Positions 27,301 to 40,331 of a DNA stretch of 64,000 nucleotides are shown piece by piece. Under the pieces are notes generated by a model. It was not told where the DNA came from. It saw nothing but the letters and a program-made list of their open reading frames with translations, and searched no databases. Origin of the DNA: Dolomedes plantarius (Eukaryota > Arthropoda > Arachnida > Araneae > Dolomedidae); NCBI GenBank assembly GCA_907164885.2, contig OU015496.1:183488874-183552873 (forward strand), given 5' to 3'. The position numbers and the translations under genes are program-made. Every line of letters starts with the position of its first letter. The stretch's first letter is position 1.

Positions 27301-30300
27301 TAGGAAATGGAATTTTAAGTATCAAACAGGACTTGATGTATGTAAAATGTGTAGGAAAATCAACAAATTTGCAATCGACAAAGATCATCATTACTAAACG
27401 ACGAAAAGGATGACTGTGATTATTTTTTCCCTCTTCAGTTCTAAGTTATTTAACTTATCTTAAATTTAGTGTACTTTCAAATCGAAAATTAAGCTTTGTT
27501 TTCTTTTGCATAGTTTTCGAATGAAACTTTTCTGTCCCTTTACTATATCAATTTTGGGTCATTTATGGGGACTTTAGAAAGTGTTGCATGTTTTCTAAAA
27601 TATAGATTGAAAGGAATTCTATAATTTTGTCTTTACGGGTCACGGAGCACACGTTTAACGTTCTCATTCTCCTAATGGTCCATCTAGAGAAGGCCTACTA
27701 TCCAAGTCTTATTTCCAGACATACAGTCTTGCACTGCATTGCGAAATTAAAACATTGATTTGAATATACATATTAAACGCTCTACAGTTACAAAATAAAA
27801 TCAAAATAAAAGCACCAATATTTTTTAAATTATACTTTGATAATATAACAATATTTTTCCATTTTTCGGTTATAAGTTTTATATTGATAAAAACTTTTTT
27901 GTTTGTCTATTCTATATTTACAGAGAAACAAACCTAAAGTGCCGACAAGCCATTCCAGAAACCGCAGAAATGGCAGATGACAATGCACTCTTAACGAAAT
28001 TTACGGGTAAGTCATGGCTTAGATTGAAAACTCAAAAGATGAATTGAGCGACTGATAGCTAAAGTGTTTGACTAAGGCCGTCTGCACACGGAGCAACTCA
28101 CGGAGCAATCACAAACCAGTCTGTTAACCTGTATTGTCGTGATCCGACAAATCATTATCATGTAGAAGGAATTATAATTGTAGAGTCAACTCTTATTTCA
28201 TGAGGTTTATTAACATATTAAAATCTCGATTAGATAAGTCATTTACAACGGTTCGTTTTTACGAACGTACAACCCACCATGGGAGTAGGGCTCATTATTT
28301 CCAAGTCCGATGAGCTCCCCGTCCCTCCGTAAGCGTGTTGACCCTTTCAACAGTCCAAATCTATTCTCCTCGTTCGTTACTCGCGTCTGTCTTTTATGCC
28401 TCCTTCTCCCTTTCTCGAACGACAATCGGCCTTTTTTATCCGCGATACGCAGACCACCTATTGTGGGTTTCATTGTCCACCGTTCCTACCTTAGATGACG
28501 TGCGCCGCTGTGTTTCCTTAATCATTCTAAATGAGCTGACTACCTCCTATTGTCAAGGGTTTCCAAAGGTGTATGGCTCTCGACACCTGTTTGCGTTTCT
28601 TTTGATGCTTATTGAAGACGCTATTACACACGTTCATAAATTCCACTTAGGAATGGGAGACGAGAGTCTGACACAGTCCGTGATGAGTCGTAACCTATGT
28701 AATTGAATGGAGCCACTCACACGGCACAACTGGTTACAAACCCGTCGACGGGTTTGTAACCTCCGATTTACACTGACACCACAAGGATAAGAGTATGACT
28801 TAGCCAGATGCCACCTCAAATTCTACTGAGGACCCTCTCCCAGGATGATATTCGGGGGGTTCGTATCTTCCTTTTCCCTCTGACACTATAGAAGGACTTT
28901 CCGACCTATGGATTTAACGTAGCCATACCCAGCGTAGACACGAAGACAGTCAATGGCGCTCGTTGGTATTCGAACTGAGCACCTCTGTCCATAGCCAAAC
29001 GTGTTACCACTACGTTGCCTTGGTGGCCAAAAGCTAGTATACTTTTCGTTAATTTCAGAAGGCGTTTAGGCATTATCATTTCAAAATCTTACTCTGCGCA
29101 TAAACCTTGTACCTAAATTATTGATGTGTATCTGAAAATAATATAGTGAAATGACATCACAAAGCGTTGTTTTTATTGATCTAAATAGACTTGCTTGATA
29201 AAAACCTAAAAACAGCATCCTTCAAAGATATAATTTCCTCCCAATATATTGAATCTTTCATGATTTTAGACGGCCTGTAGTTGTTTAAAGCACTATCATA
29301 TTTTTCTGGGGTTTTAATAAAGTCCTGCTGTCAACAGACTTAAGTTTCTTACTGCCGAACATGTAAATGAGTTGAGTTGTAACCGAAGTCACAATTTTCT
29401 CTCCCCCCCCCCCATATTTATCTATGCAGGTGACATCATCTGTGAGCCTCCCAACAACAACCTGAGCAGATTCGAAGGGACGTTGCGATGGGAAGGGGAA
29501 ACCTACCCCCTGGACAACGACAAGGTCCTGTACAGGGGATGTGTGCTACGCAACACCCGGTGGTGCTACGGCATCGTCATTTTTGCCGGAAGGGATACTA
29601 AGCTAATGCAGAACAGCGGGAAAACCATTTTCAAGCGCACAAGCCTCGACAGACTTCTCAACATCATCATCATAGGGGTAAGAACTCTGCGTAAGGAATC
29701 GCAATCAGCATCTCTTTATTTTTACGCTTGCAACACCATATGAATATTATAAGCTGAACTACTCGTAACATTAATACCTATACGAAATATCAGAATGAAT
29801 CTCACTTCCGTAAGGCTGGGTGCAAATAAGGCTTTACGGGTCTGGTGCCCGGGAAAACTTTCAGTCACTCGCAAGATACATGTGGAGAACAAGAAAGTTG
29901 AAAGTAATAGTTTCTCAAATCATCATAAATCCATATATACTGAGGACTTAAGAAGCTACTGCATTCCTATTGCTCCCAGCTACCACTTTTTTAAATTTTA
30001 TGAAGACAAGCACTGAGCAACTTCGATTCCCGTCATTGATCCTAGATTATTCAAGGTAAGCAGCAATGACGATACTTCGGCTTTTGACAAAATACGATAG
30101 CCTATCTTTTCATCTCTTCCACACTGCACTGTGTAAATGCCCCTAATTGTGTTTGACGTAACCAAGATCTCCTCATGAACTTCTCGTGCTAAAAGGCAAA
30201 AGAATGGTTCTACACATTTGGGAGGATCATGGGCAATGGCTTGAAAGCCAATGGCATGACTTTGTAACAACGATCCCATTTTAATTTCTACACCCTCCCT

Positions 30301-33300
30301 AATGTTTGACAATCTCTAATATTTAGTAATCTCTAATATTTAATATTTCATATTGTATTGTCCTGTTACAGTCGAATTTCCTTATTGAGAGCACTGATAT
30401 GACGGGAACCCGGATTTAGCTAGATATTAAGAAAACAATTGTTGTTCTACACAACGAAATAATGCTTGCTTAAACTCAGAAAAATTTGCGTTTACTTCCT
30501 CATCAGTTCATTTCTCGAAAAACTTTATCATGTCAGCCAAAAGTCAGAGATGAGTTTCTAACAGGTTTCATGACGTTAGAGGTATTTGCTTTTGTCCGGT
30601 CTTTCACTCTGTTGTATACATTCGTATAGCGTACGTTTTAGAACTGTGCTGAGCAATGTCATAAAAATACTTTCACCACCCTATAACTAGTTATTAGATT
30701 TAACAGTTAAATGGAGAGAAAAATAAGGAATTAATACCTGAAAATCCACTTAGGAAACTTATTCATGTCTCTCAAAATCTTTTAAAGCTTCTACAGAATA
30801 GGTTTAAAGACCCGAGACCCTCTTGGAGATATTCAGCAGCAAAAATATTTTAAAAACTCGGGATATAACCAGATTAATTTCTATAGGATTAAAAAATTAA
30901 AAGCCGTACTCAGTGTTATTTTCTATACTTTTGAACAGCGAGTGGTGAAAGTTGGAAAGCCTTTCGAAGATTATAAACTTAATTTAAACTTTGTATAAAA
31001 GTTAGTATTTAAAAGAAAAATAATAAGTAATAGTAACCATTTGAAAAATAACTTTCATATGTTTTAAGTAGATAGCTTTTGAACGTTAATCCTCAATGTC
31101 AAAAAATTATCCCTACTATAGTATTTTGCATTACTTATTCATTTACATATTGATCAATCTGTTTTGAATTGCTGTACATTTTTTCTGCATGAGCGATGCT
31201 AAAAGAGCTTTATAGACTGAACTCCTCTGTAACCTTGAATATTAATAGTCTCAATTTATGCACATATATAATTCATGGAGTAATAATCCAGTATTCTGTC
31301 GGTAGTCATACTTTTAAAAATCATATGAATATAGTCTTTAATAACCCACTATTACTCACAAATTATGTAACTAGTCCAAAAAGGGATTTAGTCAATAATA
31401 GGTACTCAAACTTACCCCGTAGCCAAGTAATCTGAAGGTGACAAAATTTCTAAAACGGAATTTCCCTAAATTTTTACAAGTAGCCAACAAATTTCAGACA
31501 ATCCAGACCACAGTGGAAAGAATCAAACGTCTTCTACGCTTTCTCGAGCAAAATTTTTAGGCTGTTCGACGATGATACACCTTCATAAGAGAAACGAAGA
31601 TATTCACTTTAGTAAGAGAAGACGTCTGTGCAAAGATATTTTCAGCGTAAACAGAAGCCATTGGTATAAGTTTTAACCTCATTAGAGGAGTCCGTAATGA
31701 GCTCGAAACTTGGGTTTATGGTTTAATGGTTAAGCAGGAGATGCTTGTATAAGTGACCCCAGTTTCAAGGACGTGTTTTATGTTTTGTTTTGTTTTGTTT
31801 TTATCCTAATCAGTGGTATTTTATGGTAAAAATCCTTTTCTCTCAGCTTTTCATCCAGTAATCTAACGATAGCTTAAAGAGACTACATTCGATTCCAGAT
31901 CGTGTTCTTCCTGCTGAGTCTTTGCTTATTCTGCACCGTAGCCTGCGGAGTCTGGGAGACGGTAACAGGACAGTACTTCCGCCTTTACCTTCCGTGGGAT
32001 CCTCTGGTTCCCCAGGACAGCGTTTCGGGGGGAGCATCAGTCACCGCCTTGCTCGTCTTCTTCTCCTATGGAATCGTCATGAACACCGTCGTGCCTATCT
32101 CTCTTTATGTCAGGTGAGAGGTCATGGCTTATTTCCCTCCGCATAATTTCGCATCTCATTTCCTTACCTTTATCAATCAATATTCAATATATTAACACGT
32201 GTAAAATTTAAGACACAGAAATGATGATTGTGATTTTACAGATAGGTGCTTAAAGACATGCAACACTAAAAAGCTTCATTATCTCAGTAAATGTGCGCTA
32301 TGGAAATTTCCTCAGTTTACTAAAATGCAAATTTTTGTGACGAAACTGTCAAAGCATGTAGGAAGATTCAAGACAACAGCCTTGAGTAATCTTACATTCA
32401 CCGCGTTTTTCCCTTCTTAACACTCTACTTTTTTTAGTATTTTTTTCAAGCTGTGAAGCTAAAGATGACCACTAAAGTTATATTTGTTTATCTTGGTTTT
32501 GGCCCTTAATGCTCTAAAACCTGCCAACTAACCATTCTTGTAACAACTAATACGCTTTTAACTTTTACTGCTAGAGATAAATATCTCTGGGTTAAGTAGG
32601 TTTTGTCCTAAAGGGATAACATCTCTGAATAAACTTTCATCCGGATTCATTTGGCAGTTTATCGCCAATTAGTTGAAAACTTCTCATCACCAAGTTCATT
32701 ATATTCTTTTTGACGACATTTTGATGCTTTTCCTTGGAGAAAATTATACATGAGCCTAAATTTGTTAGAATTTTACTCATTTTCTTTCGAAGACAACGGC
32801 ATTGCGTAATTGCAACGAGTGCAATTAAAATGACTCGTTGTAACGTATATAATGAATGAAAAAAAATGCAAATTTCTTAGAAATTTTCCATTTATAAGTC
32901 CGTTATAAAGTAGCTAGCAATCGATGTATATGGACTAATGACCTTCGGACAAGTTCCTGCCACACTGGAAGAAGAAATGCTTCCTGTGGGCGCGGTAACC
33001 CAGTTGGCGAGAGCAGCGGGCCAGTGATCTGAACGTCCCTGGTTCGATACTCGTCGCTGCAAATCTACCGCAGTGTTCACTAATGGTGGACAGGGCACGT
33101 AAAATAGAGCGTGGCTACAATGTCCTCCAAGTTCTCAAATTTACCTCTGGAGGTGCGGGGTCAAGTGTCCTGGTCTCGTCACTTGACTCGGTTCAAAATT
33201 GCGGGACGGGTCATTTAGCCAAGTCGGACTCCGACCCTTGTGGTTCTAATTCAAAACAGGAGCCGCACCTTCATCGCCCATAGCCTTCGGGACTTGATCT

Positions 33301-34215
33301 GATGTTGATGTCGGTCAAGGGGCATAAGCAACAACAACAGAAATGCTTCCTAAGTTATACTGTTCTTTTAAATAATTTATTCATTTACTATTTTTTCCCC
33401 ATTTCTCTTGTTTGCATGCTATCTCTTGCCACTACTCCTTCATATTAGCTTTTATAAAGTTTCCCTTTTGCAATTGCCGAAGAGCTCCAAAGCATCCATC
33501 CAATGCACCATTTTGCAAACCCTTCGTATTTTAGTCTGTAGATGCGCAACCGTTCTCACCTTCCCTTTCTGTGTGCTCCAGTGTGGAGGTGATCCGCTTC
33601 TGCCACAGCCTGTGGATCAACTGGGATGAGAAGATGTATTACGCGCACAACGACACGCCGGCCAAGGCCCGCACTACTACCCTCAACGAGGAGCTCGGTC
33701 AGATAGAATACATCTTCTCGGACAAGACGGGCACCCTCACCCAGAACATCATGAACTTCAACAAATGTTCCATCAACGGAAAGCTCTACGGGGAGGTCAT
33801 CGACATCAACACGGGCGAACCCATCGTCATAACAGAGGTAACCACTATGCTGTTAGAGCTCTGTCTTCGCATAGGAAACCTTAAAGTTTTCAGCTGAAAT
33901 TCTTATCAAAACTTTCTTTCAAATGTTCGTGTTTGGAGAACTTTTTCTTGCATTCAGTGAGGACATCGCTGGGTTCAAATCATTCGTGATTAGGCTGGAT
34001 ATGAGCACGTTAAATCTGTAGACAGGAAAGTCCTTCTATGAGGTCAGTGAGGGTGTTAGAAGATACCCAGTTGTCACACTTGGGGGTTCTCTGTCAAAGT
34101 TGTGGAGGCACCTGGCTAAATCGGACTTTTGTGGTGCCATTATAAACCGGAGTTGCATTCCTCTGCTCGCTGCCATCTATAGACCTGGTCTGGAGTTGTT
34201 CTGGCCAGGGGGCAC

Positions 34216-34263
<48 letters not shown>

Positions 34264-37200
34264 GAGGTCAAGTGGTAGTTAGTCCCAAAATTACCGGATG
34301 GGAGAAAAAGGGTATGAATCAGTTGATTTCACAGATCTTTAATCTCCATGTTAAGCTGTGAGGAAATTTCCTCCTAGTATTTTCCTAATTGCAGATTAGC
34401 AGATGCATATTTTTGAATTATTTTTTCTGCATTAGGAAATTTACGTCTGCATGCAATGCACGGGAATAAAAAAAACTTCTTATAATACTATAATATTTTC
34501 AAAAACAACTTTGTTATAGCAGAGACAGACAACATTAATTAAATGCATTTAAAAAATGGGAAAATTAAAATTTTTAAAATGCTACGTGCTCTTTATTTAA
34601 ACGTCTTCTTTCATGCGTAAGAAAAAGAACGTAAATCAAAAATATGCGCTGACTATTGCGATAAAAAAATACCTTGATAAAATTTTTCCACGTATTAACT
34701 TTGGAATTTAAAATCATCGTGAACTGATTCGCTGCCTTAAAGAAATACAAAATGAATTAAGATGTACTTTAACTTTTGAATCATTTATTGGTTACAGGTG
34801 AGTAGGCAAAAATGTTCACCACTGGCATTAATTGGGGAAGATATTGACCCAAACGCTTATTTTTTCTCCAAAACTCGGCCAACATGATAAAGCTTTTTCA
34901 AAGGTTAGGTAAAGTTAGGTCAGGTCACATTGTTTCCTTTTTTTGTGTGTAAACGTTTCTCTAAAGAATCTAGCTATTTATGGTGACTGGCGTGATTACA
35001 TTTCCCCCGAGAAACAAGCTGAAAACTTTTTTTCAAAGAATCTGTCTTTCAAAAATTAGCTAATGTGATGGTATATTTATATAGAGGGAGGTGAATGAAA
35101 ATTTCGCGTACATGGCTTTATAAGTTCGACAAATGTGCTTTTCCTCTTTAAGGGGACAATGGACTTTCAACCACATTTTGTTTTAAATTTATACTTATAT
35201 TTGAAATTTTAAGGTTTTTAAATGATATGGAATGCACATAGAGCACATTGAAAAATGCTAGCATTTTTGAAAAAAAAACTTGAAAACGAGCCTGCCGAAA
35301 AATTCTTATTTTGAATTATAAGTGTCTTCAATGTAGTCGAAGAGAATATTAATTATTCTGAATCTGTATACAAGGTTAAAAACTGAAAATTAAAGAACTC
35401 GAGGTTGAAGGTCCCTTGTCTCCTTAAAAAGTTCAAATATTCGGAAGTAAACTAATAAACAGTAACAAGTTGTTTGTCAAACTTTAAAATTCTACATGGA
35501 ATAAAAAACCGTTGTCAAGCGGTACATGTATGGTACTATACGAGAGGAAAAATTTTTTTTGAGAGAAAATATTTGAAAGTTGATAGCTAGTAGTATATGA
35601 AAGTTTAAATTTAAAAAAAAGGGTAACTATAACTTGAAACCCCAAAGAAACCAGAGAAAGAATTTTCGGGAAAAAAATTTCCCTTACCTTATATTCTTAA
35701 TCGTAACTGTGTTGAAATTTAAGTTATACTTTATATAATTATTTCCTTACGGTAAGATACTTACAAAGTTTTATTGCAAATTGAGATGCCTTAAGTTTTT
35801 CTTGAAAATTTAGAGAAATTCATAATTCTAAATATATATAAGCATACAATTCCAATTTATTAAATATTAAAAGCATTCAATTTATATCATTGCTAAAGTA
35901 GATACTTATTCCAAGATCACTTTAATAAATACATTCTTTTGTGTTGTTTTAGGATACCAAACCCATAGACTTTTCTTTTAACCCTATGTATGAAGAGAAA
36001 TTCAGATTTTACGATAAATCTCTGATTGATGATATTCGGAATGGAGATGCCAATGTCTTTGAATTTTTCAGATTACTAGCATTGTGCCATACTGTTATGT
36101 CTGAAGAAAAACCTGGTATGTATGTGCATATCACAGTTATGTAATTGAACACATAGTCTATAATGACCAATTGTATTGTCTTTTTTTTAAAATTTCTAAT
36201 CGCAAGTTTAAAGACAACTGAGCCGAAAAACACAGAAGAAAAAGATAACAAAAACATGACACAACAACAAGAGTCGGCTACAGTAATAGTTTATGAACTC
36301 AGAATCAGCAACGATTTTGAGGCGATACAGATATTTTGATAAACAGTCGTGGCCGGTTGCCAGGAGAAATTCCGCAACAGCTTTTACGTCTTGGCCACTT
36401 AGGAATGTCTTTGATTTTAATCCACCAAGCCTTTTGACAGTTGTTTACGAAGAGCTGTTGTCGGGGGGGGGGGGGGCTGCTTCATTGACTGACTTACAGA
36501 TAAGGCATCTCATGGTACTAAAAGGGACATCAGCACTGGAAATCTGCAAAATGGATGCACCTCTCTTGGCCAGGAGATCAGCAGACTCGTTGCCAGGGAG
36601 TCCGCAATGGCCCGGGATCCATTGTAAAATGGCATCTTTATGGTGGCTGCTTAAGCACCAGAGGTGCTTCCTGCAATCAAGGAGGACCAATTGTATTGTA
36701 TCAGTTTAGGTTCATTGATCCATTTTACATTCAAACACATACTTATGTCATTGTAAGCTGTATATTTTTTAAAAATTAAACTGTCTTATTGTAATTAAAT
36801 TATGCTTATAATAAAAATAAATATTAATTTTTTGCTATATTTTTAATTTACAAAACCCAGATTATCAGATATTTTCGAAAAAAAATCCATACGTCCATAT
36901 GGTCATTGAAAAACCCAGGTCTGGGAGCCCTGCCTGTTACTCTTTTGCTTCATTCGGTTTCCATGGTTCCCTCAGTCACTTCAGGTTCACATGGTTTTGA
37001 AAATTTCCTCCCAAACTAGTTCCAGTTTAGGCGTGAAGAAGAAACTCTCAATCTATCAAATCTCTATCTATCTTTGCTCTTCTATTTAACTGAATTCGGA
37101 AAATTTATTATCCTTCTAGAAAATTAATCAGGAAATGTACCAACTGTTATTCGCAAGACTTCGTTACTAAATAAATTGAATACGTATATATATGAAATTA

Positions 37201-40200
37201 AAAAAAAAATATGTTTTATAATGACTTCCACATTTTATCTTGAAAGAAATACTGGAATGAGATAAATATTATTTCTAATGACAAAAGCGAGTTCACGTAG
37301 CAGAAATTTTTGGTTAACAGCATTCATAAACAAACTTATCAAATCATTTATATTATCATAACAGGAAACATGCAATACTTGTAATATGCTAGAAAGGATG
37401 TCTACTTTCAGGAGGTATTTTGGAATACCAAGCTCAGTCTCCGGATGAAGAGGCGTTGACATCGGCGGCACGGAATTTCGGTTTCGTATTTAAGGTAAGT
37501 TCTGCTTTACTTTGTTGCTTTTCTTCTCGTTACATGGATAGATATTAATATTAAATGTGCCACCCACAAAATATAGTGGTTATCGTTTTGAGCTGCCATG
37601 CTGTGGGTTTGGGATCAAATCCCGAATAAGGCTTGGTCGTTTCCGTGTCGTCTTCCTCATAGGGAGCAATGCTGGCTCACCTAAATGGTGCTCTCATAAT
37701 ATAGTAGCCAGCAAAATTCCGCGGATCTTCATGGGCCAATGTCAGAAGTACCTGCCGTCAGAAGACAAATGCCTGTTGCATTGGAAAAAAAGAAAAGAAA
37801 ATTTAAAACAAGTAAATAAATAAATATTCGCTCTCTTTCTGGCCAATAGCTAAGTCTGTATTTTAACAGAAGGAATGCGACATTTAAATACTAACCTGTT
37901 TGTTTATATTTATTAACAAAGCATATACGCTTTATTACCATCAATATTTGCTCCTACAATCTATATATATAAAACAGTTCCGTAACTGGCTGATTGACTG
38001 ACTGACTGACTGACTGACAGACCAAACCTCTGGACCTAAAGTGTTGAAATTTTGCATGGTGATTCTTCTTATAGTGTAGGAGTACACTAAGAAAGATTTT
38101 TGAAAAATTCTTCTTAGATTTTTAAAATAAATTTAAGCTGTTTTTGTAACATTCTTTTAAGTTTGCTTTTAAAATAATAATGTGAGGGTTATAAAATTTA
38201 CATCACGAGAAGAATCATAAAAATTCCTTTAAAATGAAATCTTTTTCGAATCTTTACCTCCATTTTCTGATTTTTGGTGAATTTTTAAAGATTCGATTTT
38301 AGAATTTAATTTACTGAATGATGATCAAGTGGTTTCTTTTCTTTTTGTGAAACTTTAAATTAATTTTGTGTCACGTGCATAACAACGAAATAAATTGACA
38401 AAATATATATCTATTTTTCTTTCTAATGCGGTAGACGATTGGACATTATCCAAAAAAATATTAAAGTACAGTAAAAGAAATGTTCCTCAAACAGTACTAT
38501 ATTAACTGTACTATATTCTTTAGTATGTTCTATTAGACTTAATTTGAATATTTTCTTCTACATTATTCTGTCTATAAAAATGTCAGTTACGATTTTTTTA
38601 TAAATATATTTTTTGCTTATTTTTGGCATTAATAGCATACATTGACCGTTGTATTTAATTTGAATGTACTCCGTACCGAAACACGGGTATTCAGCTAGTT
38701 AATTCATATTACTGGCAGTGAATTTGCGGTGAAACTATTAGAGATCAGAATGCACTGAGGTATACCCGACATTATCTTAGTAATAAGCGTAAGACAGGCC
38801 CTACATACGGTAAAAATGAAATATTCAATAATTATAAATGAAATCATGCAATATTTAAAGTAAGGTTTATTTGAAATAAAAAACGCCATTTACATAGATT
38901 TTCAGATTTTCCCCGTCGAAAAAATTCTTTATATTCCTTTATTAGCGAGCAATGTTGACTTTCCTTCGTGGCGTTTATTCCTAATCTCTCTTTTTCTTAT
39001 TCCTAATCTCTCTTTTTCTTATTCAGCCTGGAAAAACTGTTCACGGGTAATCGATATGTGGCTTCCTCCCTCTCTCTACACACACGCGCCTAAAAGTTTT
39101 TGCTGGGTAGGTCACTGGCTTGGAACGCCGTTAATGATAGCAACACATTTATACTACACAATTTTAAGTAATGAGGTCAGTAATAGAATACAACATCTAG
39201 CAGTACGTAGCATTGCAAAGAAACTAGACATAAACCAAATCAGCTATAGGAAATGACATTAACTACATAATCCACTTGCACACACACCGTTTAATTTAAT
39301 TCATGTATTTTTTTTAATGGTTAAAATTTAAATCAACGTTATTTTTTTATTTATTTATTTTTTCTAATGCGAAGGCTTGTCTTGAGACTTCTGTTACTCA
39401 CCGCGATTTACTGGCTACTTTACTATGGGAGCCCCATATAGGTGGGCCAGCATTGCTCCCTATGAGGGGGACGACACGGAAACGACCAAGCCTTATTCGG
39501 GATTTGAACCCAAGCCCACTGCGGGGCAGCTCAGAACGCTAACCACTATACCATGTGGCCGGTTAATATAACGTCATGACTAGTGCAGTTTAGCTTTATA
39601 TATAAAACAGTTCCGTAACTGACTGACTCACTGACTGACTGACTGACTGACTGACATACAACGCACAGACAAAACCGCTGGACCTAAAGGGCTGAAATTT
39701 TGCATGGCGACTCTTCTTATAGTGTAGGGGTGCACTAAGAAAGATTTTTGAAAAAATTTTCTTAGATTTTTTTAAATTAAATTTTTAAGCGGTTTTAGTA
39801 ACTTTTTAAAAGTTTGCATTTAAATTATAATTTGAGGGTTATAAAATTTATATCATAAAAATTCCTTTAAAATGAAATCATTTTCGAATCTTTACCTCCA
39901 TTTTCTGATTTTTGGTGAATTTTTAAAGATTAATTTTTAAAATTTAATTTATTAAATGCTGATCACGTGATTTCTTTTTCTGGTACTTTAAATAAATTTA
40001 TCGTCACGTGCATAACAACTAAATAGACAAAAAAAATTTCTTGCTAATGCGGCAGACGATTGGACATTATCTAAAAAAATATTAAAATACAGTAAAAGAT
40101 ATGTTCCTCAAACTGTACTATATTAACTGTACTATATTCTTTAGTATGTCTTATTAGATTTAATTTGAATTATTTCTTCTACATTATTTTGTCTATAAAA

Positions 40201-40277
40201 TATCTCTTATGATTTTTTTATAAATATATTTTTTTGTTCTTTTTACATCAATTGTATACATTGATCGTCGTATTTAT

Positions 40278-40331
<54 letters not shown>

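Noticed and set aside
28243..28706. ORFs of 60-123 codons on both strands
   Set aside because: They lie inside the solo LTR defined by its 5-bp duplication and have no gag or pol similarity.
36445..36690. Host gene with an RNase H domain
   Set aside because: It has a poly(A) tract, a 15-bp target duplication and a second truncated copy at 56653, so it is a LINE fragment.
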